Below are positions 33,326 through 43,396 of a stretch of 64,000 bases of DNA, piece by piece (the stretch's first letter is position 1; each line of letters starts with the position of its first letter). The DNA is from Actinostola sp. cb2023 (lineage: Eukaryota > Cnidaria > Anthozoa > Actiniaria > Actinostolidae). Under the pieces are notes generated by a model. The model was given only the letters and a program-made list of their open reading frames with translations, did not search any database and was not told the origin of the DNA. The translations under genes and the position numbers were made by a program. The stretch lies in NCBI GenBank assembly GCA_033675265.1, contig JAUJYZ010000301.1, forward strand, positions 124,001 through 188,000. Reading direction: 5' to 3'.

Positions 33326-33605
33326 TGGAGAATAGATGCCGTGAATACAAATTTTATCTCCGACACCAGAACTATGATCCAGCCATCGTGGAAAAGCAAT
33401 TTCATAAAGCACTGTCGGTTGATAGAGAATCAATTCTTAAACCCAAGAACAAAAGTAAAAAGAAGGTCTTCCCTTTAGTTTTAGACTACAACCCCAGACT
33501 CCCAGATATTTCTAAGATCATTAAGACTCATTCCAGCATTATTTCCAATTCTACTGTTCTTAATACTATTTTTCCAACTAAGTCTATTATGACAGCTTTT
33601 AATAA
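33300..33605 (+). pseudogene. Penelope-like element 4, end of RT
   Basis: Plus strand: ENRCREYKFYLRHQNYDPAI, VFPLVLDYNPRLPDISKII, THSSIISNSTVLNTIF and SIMTAF, the thumb end of the same RT family as element 3. About 86 bp (33518-33603) is the inverse of 33235-33320 in element 3, so the two copies form a palindromic junction. The frame ends soon after. Confidence 0.8.
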
Positions 33606-33992
33606 TAGACTTGGGATGTCTATGTATTGGGATGTCTATATATTGCTTTTGAGTTGATCTAAAAAAAAATTAACAATTGTGAATCTATGTTGAAATTTGA
33701 GCCCTAAATGTGTAGTTAATTATAAACTTTTTGTCATGCAAGACATGTTTTTTCAAATTTATAGGGTGTCATTTTGTTACCACATATAGAGGAATTATAT
33801 TTACAACAAATTTGTGATATATTCATGTATGCTTGCCTTACATATGCTTCATTATTTGAAATAGCTGAGTTGCATGACAAAACAGCCTTTTCATATTTCC
33901 CCCAAAAACGTCTAGAAAAAAGTGTAACACTGTGTAAAAGTATACAGAACTCATGTATCCATTTTATACATACATACTCTACATGTGTCAGT

Positions 33993-34256
33993 CTATGGTG
34001 TGTGGTACACACGGAAGCATGGGGCCGGACACAATCCCACATTACAATCTTGGCAGTAGAAACTGGATTTCTTTTTCCGCCCTTCTTCTGTGCAGACAAC
34101 ACATCGTCTTTCCATCCTCCTTCATTTCAGTTCTTCAAGAGTGAGTTCTATCCATGTATGATGATCTTTTCCTTTTGCAAGAAGGCACTGGGAAGCATAT
34201 TTGTTGCTTTCACGAACGATATACATTATCATATTATTGTCAACAAACAAGCTGGA
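33993..34256 (-). pseudogene. piggyBac-like transposase relic
   Basis: Two pieces on the minus strand: NMIMYIVRESNKYASQ..HTWIELTLEELK, the first helix of the DDE_Tnp_1_7 domain, then RRCVVCTEEGRKKKSSFYC and GLCPAPCFRVYHT, the C-terminal cross-brace zinc finger of piggyBac transposases. The whole catalytic core between them (about 350 residues in the family) is gone and a stop separates the pieces. It can no longer act. piggyBac uses TTAA, the target of several elements in this window, so intact relatives may exist elsewhere. Confidence 0.65.
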
Positions 34257-34300
34257 TAAGTCTTAATTATTATAAGATATCGGCAAAGGGACAGCAGGTC

Positions 34301-34552
34301 CTACACTTTCTGTAAATATTGGAATTGGTGGTGTATTTTCAGCATTATTAATCCAATCAATGCCATCAATGTCTGCTTCTCTTCGAAGAGACTGCGTTTT
34401 TCCTTTGAAAAGCACACTATTCTAATTCTTTCATCATCTTTCATTTGTAGGTCAAAATCACACCATAAAGTCTTGTTCCCTTTCCTCAAAGGCGAAAGAC
34501 GATGCACATAACCAACAACGTTTTTGCGACTTGTCTTTTTTGGTGAAGCCAT
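34301..34552 (-). pseudogene. OB-fold (RPA-like) N-terminal fragment
   Basis: 83 residues starting MASPKKTSRKNVVGYVHRLS and continuing KTLWCDFDLQMKDD and IRIVCFSKEKRSLFEEK. The VGYVHxLSP..F.LQ....RxVCFS pattern is that of the first OB fold in the RPA-like proteins of Helitrons and related transposons. Only this fold is present. It lies upstream of the piggyBac relic on the same strand but I see no frame joining them. A host single-strand-binding protein is an alternative. Confidence 0.4.
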
Positions 34553-35945
34553 GTGTTCGTTTTCCTTGGAGAAGCCATATACTCACGAAGGTCAACTAAG
34601 AAATGTAGCAAATAGACAGAGCAAGTGACAGCTTTGAATAAATCGTTCAACCAATCACAGTCCTGTTGCCCAGCAAGATAAAATCTTCCAACCTTGTCAC
34701 GTCAATCGAGCTACGAAATACAAGCGTGCTGTACTTGTTACGTTCTTATGATATGGCCACATATCCTTATTTAAAACAACAACAAGAACAGAAAGATTCG
34801 TTCTGCTACTGGGAATGTAATTGGTTCTGTTTCCGAAATCAAAATTTTGGGATCGGTTTCTTCTATATCATAGGTTTTGTAATTTTTGATATACAATTAC
34901 CGTGGGAACCAGATGTTGTTCTTCGGGGATAATATACCTGGGAACCAAAGGATTCATGGCGGCGAGCGATGAATATATAAAACTAGAGATTAGAGCATTT
35001 GTTTTCCAGAGTAGGGATAATACAATGAAGTGTGTCACTATGGCCTAAAATCAGGAATTCAAATTTGCACATGCAGATTTGTTTCGACGACATGATTAAA
35101 CTAATTTGACGTTTGACTATGTGATTTATCAATAAAGCATAAAAATTGTTTTACTAAGTTTTACGGACTGGTTAAACGAATAAGATAAATCACTTTGATA
35201 AATCTGTAGTCCAGTCAGTATTCGAAGCATGAGACATCTCGCTTTCCCGATCGGCATCCAATTGTTTACATTGGAATACCGAAGTACGTCGGAAAGTTTG
35301 AAAGAGTGAGTCATTAGCATTTCTGAGCCGTGAATAATCTATAAGAGTGGACAAAACCTAGTTTGTGTTTGGTACATTTGTTTACGAACCGAGTAGTACA
35401 GTAAATATTTCAGCCCTCTCCCTCTACCCATCTCATTGTTAGTCCCAGTTGTTACATTCTGTGTTCGGCAACCACCATCAACTATGTATGGGGAGAGTCC
35501 ATTCGGCAACCCGGCTAGTATACAGAGGGGCCCTGCATAAAAAGTGATATATTCACTCAGATATACAAAAACGTCAGCCCAATTCTGGGTTTCAATTGAT
35601 ATTTAACCGTGATGGCATTTATGCTTTTTGTATATATATTTCCTTATAGAATACAAACATTTTAAATATCACCATGCTAACGGCGATTTCGTATATCTTT
35701 TGGGTCCGAGGAGGATGAGGGATTGTGGTCGTCGCCGCGATATTCTAATACATTCACACATTTTGTATCAGCTGTATTTGGACAAAACGTACAACTTTAC
35801 ACCCATTTCTATTCGTTTATTTGAATTAGAGTGAAATGAACAACTGAGGTTTGCAAAATAAACATGTACATTAAATTAGCACATCCTGGAAAATCAGAAT
35901 GTCTGACAAAATAAGAGTTTTAAGAAAGTCTGAGTAGTATAGGAG
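34553..35945. other. No supported gene
   Basis: Host-side flank of the large nest. Short open frames only (the longest about 88 codons) with no domain. No pairing repeats found. Confidence 0.5.
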
Positions 35946-36535
35946 GGACCGCACGACCCCCGTTTGGTAGGTGGTTTTGCTAATTAGTAGGTGGAAGTAG
36001 GTGGACATGGAAGTGAGGCCTGAAAGGGGGAGGTTTTAATTAATTCGTGCTAAGGTACTATTAGGGCTAAATTTAAATAATTAATGACTATAATATATGT
36101 GTGCTAAATATGAATAATTGATGTGCATATTAGTGCTAAACATCCAAAATGCGGGGTGTGTGTAGGGATCTATTGTTTCGAAGAGGACTTAGAAAGCCAC
36201 CGTAATTGCAGTCACTAATCTATATCAACGAACCCAAACAAATCAAATGAACACTTCGATTGATTCGTAATTAAATATATAACTTGCTTGTTTTTAAAAT
36301 CTACCATTTGAACTGAGTTAATAAAATTGATCTTTGTAGTTTTCTGTGTTATTATTATTTCAACTAAAGAGTCAAAACGATGCTAATTAGGTTTGCAAAC
36401 TTGAACAAACTGAACAAGCCAAAAGCAAAACAATAGACCCTTTTGTTCTCCAAAACAATAACAAGATAGAAGTTAGCTTAGGTTTCATAGTAGCTCAGTT
36501 GACGTTAATACCAAACTTCGGACACAACATTTATT

Positions 36536-36957
36536 ATGGAACTGAGAACTGGTCGAATTCTTTCTCGGAGCCCAGGAAAGAAAAGGAAACACACAGCTGC
36601 TGAACAGGAACCCAAGAAAATCAAGCTGGACACGATAGGCGATCTCTGTGAATGATTGAAAGAGTATGTATGTGTATGGTCAAGAAAACTACAAGAGGTC
36701 AACTGTCTGTTCCGATTCCTATTTTATGAACTTTGCAAGTTGCTTGGAGGGCAAGAACAAGCGCGACGGTGTGGAGAGGAGAATTGGGAGTTGGCTCTTT
36801 TCAGAAATGGCGAACAGATAGCAGATAGCACGTTTTGGCAGAATGTGTTGGTTTCGGTTGGTATTCGCATGAAAAGAATCTATTCAGAAGAGAAACTTTT
36901 GGACCTGATCCCAACTGTAATGGAGCAAGAGTATTCTATCCTCCCAAGCCATCCTGA
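36536..36957 (+). pseudogene. Unrecognised ORF of the outermost element, 5' half
   Basis: Starts MELRTGRILSRSPGKKRKH with a basic, nuclear-localisation-like N terminus, has one in-frame TGA at about 36653, then continues LKEYVCVWSRKLQE, CKLLGGQEQARRCGEENWEL and MKRIYSEEKLLDLIPTVMEQ up to the CACTA-like insertion. When 36958-60101 and one TGA duplication are taken out the codons run on in frame into 60105-60345 (ILPSHP then EYKEMKECLE), giving about 232 residues. Alpha-helical, charged, no domain that I recognise. It may be the transposase or an accessory protein of the outer element. Confidence 0.55.
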
Positions 36958-38400
36958 CACGGCGGGCCCGCGCGCTTCGAAAAACAGCACCCTAACGTGT
37001 CGCTGGTTGCCATATTGGACGGGCGCATATTTTGGGAGTCTGGGAACGAATTTAACGAGTGCAAAACGACTTCTCTTTCGGAGCCTCGTGTGTCGATCGT
37101 ATTATTCCGAATAACAATCGGAAGACAGGAAAAGACGAAGCTTGCCTTGATGTCCATTTTGGTTCCAAATTCGAAGGGTAAATATTGAAAAGCGATTTTA
37201 TATGATTGTCGTTTTCTCCTGGTTTTTGAAAAACTGAAGATTTTGGATTTGAAGGGCATATTTTGACCCTTGGTAAATTTTCGCCGTGTTACTTATTTTG
37301 TAAATGAAATAAACACATTTTGAATCCTCAATAGTAGTTTGAAATTGTTATCGTTTTAGTTTTTTGAATTAGTTTTTGATTTTCTGTCATGAGTGGTTGT
37401 TTTTTTGTCAATTTTCACTACTTTAACTGTAAGTTTCAACGCTGCCGCGTTTACAAGTCACCACATTACGAAGAGATAATGAGTCATCGCTAATCAAAAA
37501 CACTGTAATGGAAAAGTCTACGAGGCAAGAAGTAGAAAACAAAGAAAACAAAAAGAGGCAAATAATGGTAAGTGAGGGAGATCCTTCATCTTTTTTTGTG
37601 GAAGATGTATAAAAGAGCTAGTTCTAGGTCTCTTGTGCTGTTGGTTGTGACATGCGAAATCAGCTTAGTTATAAGTAAGCTTAAATTTAAATTTCAGAAT
37701 ATTAACATGATTTATTTCCATTTCCCTCGTTGTACCCTGAACCACACCAAGGAAATGAATGATGAGAATGTGTTTCGATAAGGGTTATAATATTGATGAA
37801 AAACCTTAAAAGTAATTATATTATATTGTCATTGCATGTATATAAATGAGTTATTCAAAAATACAGATATGGTAGTCTGAAAACTTGATATACTAGAAAC
37901 AGGCTGACAATGACATAACTATTGTTTCACAGTGAAACTCTCTTCACCCCATGAACACTTCTACTGCATGTGAGACCAATACTTAGCCTGGTTTAGAACT
38001 AATAAATACTGTTTTAAATAATTCCAAAGTAAGGTAACGTTTGATCTATTGGTGTCGACCAATTATAGTTATTTGGTTACATGTAACTGCAGAAATATCA
38101 AATCAACTGGCACAAGTATGACAAGTTTTCATCTAAATAATGGTTACAGTAACTAACAGATAAGTTATCTGATAAATTATATTTAATTATGCACTCCATT
38201 TATGCTGTTATCATAACATAAATGGAGTACATAATAATTAAATATAATTAATCCATATAAAAATACCATTACATACAATACCTTGTGTACTATTTGCAGA
38301 ATATTTGCAGTTTAAATATAACAATAATTGTTATTTTGTTATTATACCAATCATTACAGTAGTCTGTGGATTTACATTAGGACACAAAGTCCCCAAACTA

Positions 38401-38528
38401 GAGTACAAACACTTATGCCATGCAACATAAATATAATAATATTATTAGTACTAAATACTGATATTTATATTCTCGTTTAATAAGTGCTATTTAGTACAAA
38501 ATGTTGCATGCATATAGTGTTTGTACTC
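38401..38528. mobile_element. 128-bp MITE in CACTA-like copy B
   Basis: Ends GAGTACAAACACT and inverse, flanked by TA. The corresponding element in copy A (about 28403-28675) is interrupted by a later MITE. Confidence 0.75.
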
Positions 38529-39553
38529 TATTGTTATAAATAAATTAAATAAATACTGTCCCCATGTCTTGTTTTAGGAATGTGTGTTCTATTTACTCAT
38601 ATGATAAACTATTTGAGGCCATTTTCAAATATTCGGATTATACCAGTTGGTCATTTTACCTCTCTCAATATTTATTTACCTTTTAATCAGTACTGATTAG
38701 TAATTCGTCTAACTTGTTCAGTTGACTGTAAGCTAGACAGTGTTAGTCCACAGACAGTGACATCAAATTCAAGATTCATTGCAGACATGCTTGACGGCAA
38801 CTTACAGTTACAGTCTATGCAATAGCATTGACTTAAATATACATGAGTGGGGTAAAAAGAAGTATATTATAGGAGTGTGACACCAGCAACGTATGACTAA
38901 CTTATAATGATAAGTCTGTTGTTGCATACTATATGTTTCAGGTTGAAATGGAAGTATTGAAATACTATGGTAGTAACGCTTGCGTCACACAGTGAGCCCT
39001 ACACATAATGAAACTTGTCATCACTCTCTAAAATGTATTTAACTTTATTGGAAGTTGAGAATGTTTGTACATGTAAGTACAGATGAATCAATTGAACTCA
39101 GAATTTCAACACCATAAACAAAGACTGAAGGGTACTGTAGAACCCATTAATTGCATAATAATAATAATTATTATTATTATTATTACTATTGTAGTACTAT
39201 TGCGTTCATTCCGTCTGTATGCATGTACCAAGTGTTTACTCCTTAAAAAGAGAAATTGCCATACTATTCATCTACTCATTCCAACAATTAAGAGTGGATG
39301 CCAGTAAGGATCGAGACTATTTCGTCAACTCAAAAAATTCGAATTTAATTTTCTTTCGCCATATCATTCCTTTCGATGACCTATTTTAGGGAAAAATACT
39401 AAAAAGTTCCAGCGATTTTTATTTTAGGAGAAATTTCCAGTTTTTAAAAACCCGTCTGTCGACTTAAAATTTTCAGCTAAATTATAAGCCAACTTTGAAC
39501 AGTCGGTGTGTGTTCACCTCTAGCACTACATCAATGACATTAAGTACACTTAA

Positions 39554-40175
39554 AGGAGAACTCCACTATTTTACGATCTTTTTATATATGATAGGTATTA
39601 TGACACTTAACTTGTTTGCAAAGTTTCATTGTCCTACCTTGCAATAAAGTCGAGAAATAATTCTTGGAAGTAACGATAAATCGCTGACATGGAGGCCGCC
39701 ATCTTGAACATTCTTCTGAATCTGCAAGCAGTCAGCGGTTATCTATCGTGACGTCACTGCGTGCTCGGTGCCTGGGGCATTAGCGCGAAATACGAAAAAA
39801 ATAGCTGTAGTCGCTTTCTTATCGTACTTCTTTGGTTTATAAATCGAGATTTAAAAGCAAGATGCCGCATTGCATGGTCCCTGGATTTATAAACCAAAGA
39901 AGTACGATAAGAAAGCGACTACAGCTATTTTTTTCGTATTTCGCGCTAATGCCCCAGGCACCGAGCGCGCAGTGACGTCACGATAGATAACCGCTGACTG
40001 CTTGCAGATTCAGAAGAGTGTTCAAGATGGCGGCCTCCATGTCAACGATTTATCGTTACTTCCAAGAATTATTTCTCGACTTTATTGCAAGGTAGGACAA
40101 TGAAACTTTGCAAACAAGTTAAGTGTCATAATACCTATCATATATAAAAAGATCGTAAAATAGTGGAGTTCTCCT
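39554..40175. mobile_element. 622-bp near-perfect palindromic TTAA element
   Basis: Ends AGGAGAACTCCACTATTTTA and inverse, flanked by TTAA (39550-39553, 40176-40179). Arms of about 290 bp differ at only a handful of positions, spacer about 38 bp near 39850-39885. The sharp similarity means recent origin. The right TTAA is also the left TTAA of the Kolobok-like element. Confidence 0.85.
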
Positions 40176-40842
40176 TTAAGGAGGCTGGAAAGGGTATTTC
40201 AGAATAACTATGCACTCATTGACAAACTCCTATAACTTTAAATTGCTTAAGACAAGATATTGATTCAATATGCCATTTTGAAGCTGGACAAATAAAGATT
40301 CGAAAATTTATGACAATATGACGTTTGATGTTGTCATGGCAACTACATAGTACTTCCAATTAGACCCTAAATTCTCATTTAAAAATTTATAACTCGATTT
40401 CCAGTCGGTGAATTTTATTTTTAGCTTGCAAATTTTGAGTTTCAACCTTGATCTTTCTTTTGAGAGAAAACGAAAAAATTCTGTAATGCGAAATTCATAA
40501 TATATCGCAAAAACCTATTTTGTTAGTTATAAATAGCTTCTCATTACATAATTTGTTTCTATTTCGCCTATACAATTTTGAACCTAAGTAGAAAAAAATG
40601 ACAAAAATTTAAAACATTTTACCGAACAGTTTTTGAGTTATTGGCATAAGAATTTCTTGTACACGTCAGATGGGGCTTGTAAAACTAGAAGAACTGCGCA
40701 TGCGTCAAGCTTACCATTCGATAACGGCCTTCGAGAACACCAGAACAGTGTTGTGCTGAACGATGCGAAGAAATTGGAGTTTTGAGTTCTTTAAATAGCG
40801 CTTCGTCGGCTAATAATGAATGGCTTTCAAGTGAGGATAGAT

Positions 40843-41833
40843 CACGGGCAACAGGTCACGTAGAGTCAGTATTTTGGGTAATATTTGTATTTTCCGTATC
40901 GGTTATAAGCTCTCAGAAACTCTGTTATTGTACTGTATTTGTTTCTGATGACCTTTAGTAATCCGAACCCCGACATCTGGTTTTATTTATGACGTCAGCG
41001 AAAGCTCCCGACTACCTAAGAAGGGAGAAGGGTATGCAACAGGCCCTTATGTAAACAAAAATCTTCGTCCTGAGTTTGTGCAAGAAAAGTCACGTGGGGT
41101 GGACAAGTGATGACAGATACACTTTTGGGAGAATCGCAGTGTTAACAGATTTGTATCACAACAAACTCTTGAAATATAAACGGTCAGTAGCAGTGAAATC
41201 AGAATATGTATTTAATCTAAAAGAAATGCTAGAGCTTTATATTTTAGAAGTTGGGAAATACCCAATAACATTGTAATCGGAACATGAGGTAAGTAAAACA
41301 CGGCGGATTCAAATAGAAAGCTACTGACTTAACGGATGACAGTTCCGAACCCTTATCGACTGAATTTTGAAAGATTTTCAGGTAGGCATACGTTATTTAT
41401 TCATGATTTATCTCGATTGTAGAATAGTAGGACATATTTTTCTCTCTACGGATAGGTCCTGAACGGAGATTACAAAATCCTGATAACAAAAGGTTAATAA
41501 GAAAAGTAAACAAACTTCGGTAAGTTCCAAAAACGTATCTATCATCACTTGTCCACCCCACGTGATTTTTCTTGCACAAAGTCAAGACGAAGGAAGAGAG
41601 AGGTCTAAGCCAATCAGAAGGTAGGATTCAGGTCTGTTGCATACCCTTCTCCCTTCTTAGGTAGTCGGAAGCTTTCGCTGACGTCATAAATAAAACCAGA
41701 TGTCGGGGTTCGGATTACTGTTGGGGGTTCGGAAACAAATACAGACAATAGCAGAGCTTCGAAGAGCTTATAAGCGATACGGAAAATACAAATATGACCC
41801 AAAATACTGACTCTACGTGACCTGTTGCCCGTG
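40843..41833. repeat. About 290-bp-arm inverted repeat downstream of the Kolobok-like gene
   Basis: 40843-41130 (includes CCGACATCTGGTTTTATTTA and GTGGGGTGGACAAGTGATGA) is inverted at 41530-41833 with scattered mismatches and a short deletion. Spacer about 400 bp. Could be a separate fold-back; ends and duplication not resolved. Confidence 0.65.
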
Positions 41834-41839
41834 GATAGA

Positions 41840-42919
41840 TTACTGTGTTTCGAAGTGGTAAATTATAGAAGCAATGATGCGTGAAGTCTTGGAAATTCTT
41901 GCCGTTGGTCGAGATGTCGTTGGGGACGTTGATGGCGGCAAAGCGAGTACTGTATACAGTCCTCTTTTCCCGTACTGCTGGTATACACGATTAAAGTGCT
42001 GATAGGAAATTCCTTGGATCGTCATCTTCTTAATGATTCCTAGTTTAACTGGACCCTGATCGTTAAAATGGTCGTAAAGATTTCCTTGATACGAACGCAC
42101 GAGGTCGTTGCTTTGGTCGAGTAGCTTTATTTCTCTAAAGGCATCCTCAGCTGAAATGCTGTTACATTCATTAACAAGGAGTTCCCGACTGAGTTGGAGA
42201 GGTGAACTGCGTGACAAAAACAGTTTACACAGTGCTTTTGAATCCTCGAGGGCATCGTGTGCATCAAATTCTTCGTTCATCAAAGTGTTGAACAAAGTTG
42301 ATAGGTTTTCTTTACTGGGCATCTCTACATTTGGCGGAGGATGTTTTTTGAGGTAACGAACGATTGAGCGGCTGTCAGCAAAGTACACATTCATGTCTTG
42401 GAGTTGATCAACAAAGGATTTACCTGCAGTACGAAGGAGAACAGGAGTGTCAAAGAGTTCAGAATTGTGTCCAAGTAGAACAGTTACAGGCTTTGCATTG
42501 AGAGCTTGATCAAGTGGTGCTATGAAGTGGAGTAGTTGTTCCAGGCAGACTTCTAATGATACGGTAGGTAATTCAGTGTTATTCTTGTACAATAGTCTTC
42601 TTCCATTTTCTTTAACTACGTGTAAATTATTTACTATCTGAGCACTGTCACTGACTTCACCTTTGGGGACGAGGTATTTAGATAAACAATGTCCATCTTC
42701 CTTTATTGCAGCTAATTGACAGATTTCTGCCGAACGACTCAAGGATGTCGTTTCAAGATCAAAACAGATGAAATGATAATTTAAATTAGAACTGTAGTGA
42801 AGTTGGTTCTTGTTTGGACGGATTTGGCGAGGATTAAGTAGTTTTTCAAATTCTTTGAGTTCAGAACTTGATATAGTGTCCAGGTTTATGCCATCGAGTA
42901 CTTTTAACTTATTGATAAC

Positions 42920-42950
<31 letters not shown>

Positions 42951-43259
42951 GACAATGTAACATCTAAGTTAAGACCAATATCTGTCTCATAGCTCCTCCC
43001 TTCCTTTTTTTCTTTCAAAACATTTCTTGAAATCTTCTTGGATGTTAGTTCTTTTCTTCTGTGCTTGAATTTACGTGTGGATTTTCTAATGGCATCCAAA
43101 GAAGATTTTTTATCTTGTGACTCACCATGGCTTTCACATTGTAATCCAGGCTGGATATTGATGGATTCTAGTGTCTTACTTACATAGGAGTGCCCAATGT
43201 TCTTTTGTGCAACACCACAAGCTACCCGGAAATCGCTACTCTGACTACCACCATAGTAC
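41840..43259 (-). CDS. DEDDh exonuclease part of Kolobok-like transposase protein (last exon)
   Basis: Follows a TTTTAG acceptor at 43260 and starts YYGGSQSSDFRVACGVAQKN, the normal end of the Mutator-like transposase domain, so it is the 3' exon of the transposase gene. After a basic linker and a run of ten Gln comes the exonuclease: FICFDLETTSL (Exo I Asp, Glu), VLLGHNSELFDTPVL (Exo II Asp), DAHDALEDSKAL (Exo III His, Asp). All DEDDh residues are present. The ORF stays open for more than 450 codons. It probably trims DNA ends during or after excision. A Met at 43099 is internal and not a real start. Confidence 0.8.
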
Positions 43260-43396
43260 CTAAAATAATAATAATAATAATGATTATTGATTTATTTTTA
43301 CATAATCATAGATAGATAGATAGAAACTTTATTTATAGAGGGTAACACTAAATAATAGTTTATCTTAGTGTTTATATAATATATATTTGAATATTT

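Noticed and set aside
33774..34259. 161-codon plus-strand ORF
   Set aside because: It is the antisense of the piggyBac zinc finger; the plus-strand translation has no domain and odd composition.
35628..35834. 68-codon ORF left of the nest as a second virus-like gene
   Set aside because: No promoter-like block, no domain, and short; could be chance in AT-rich sequence.
42900..42992. Plus-strand ORF with a Cys run (CCCCCCCCCC)
   Set aside because: Antisense of the CAA repeat that codes a Gln run in the exonuclease protein.
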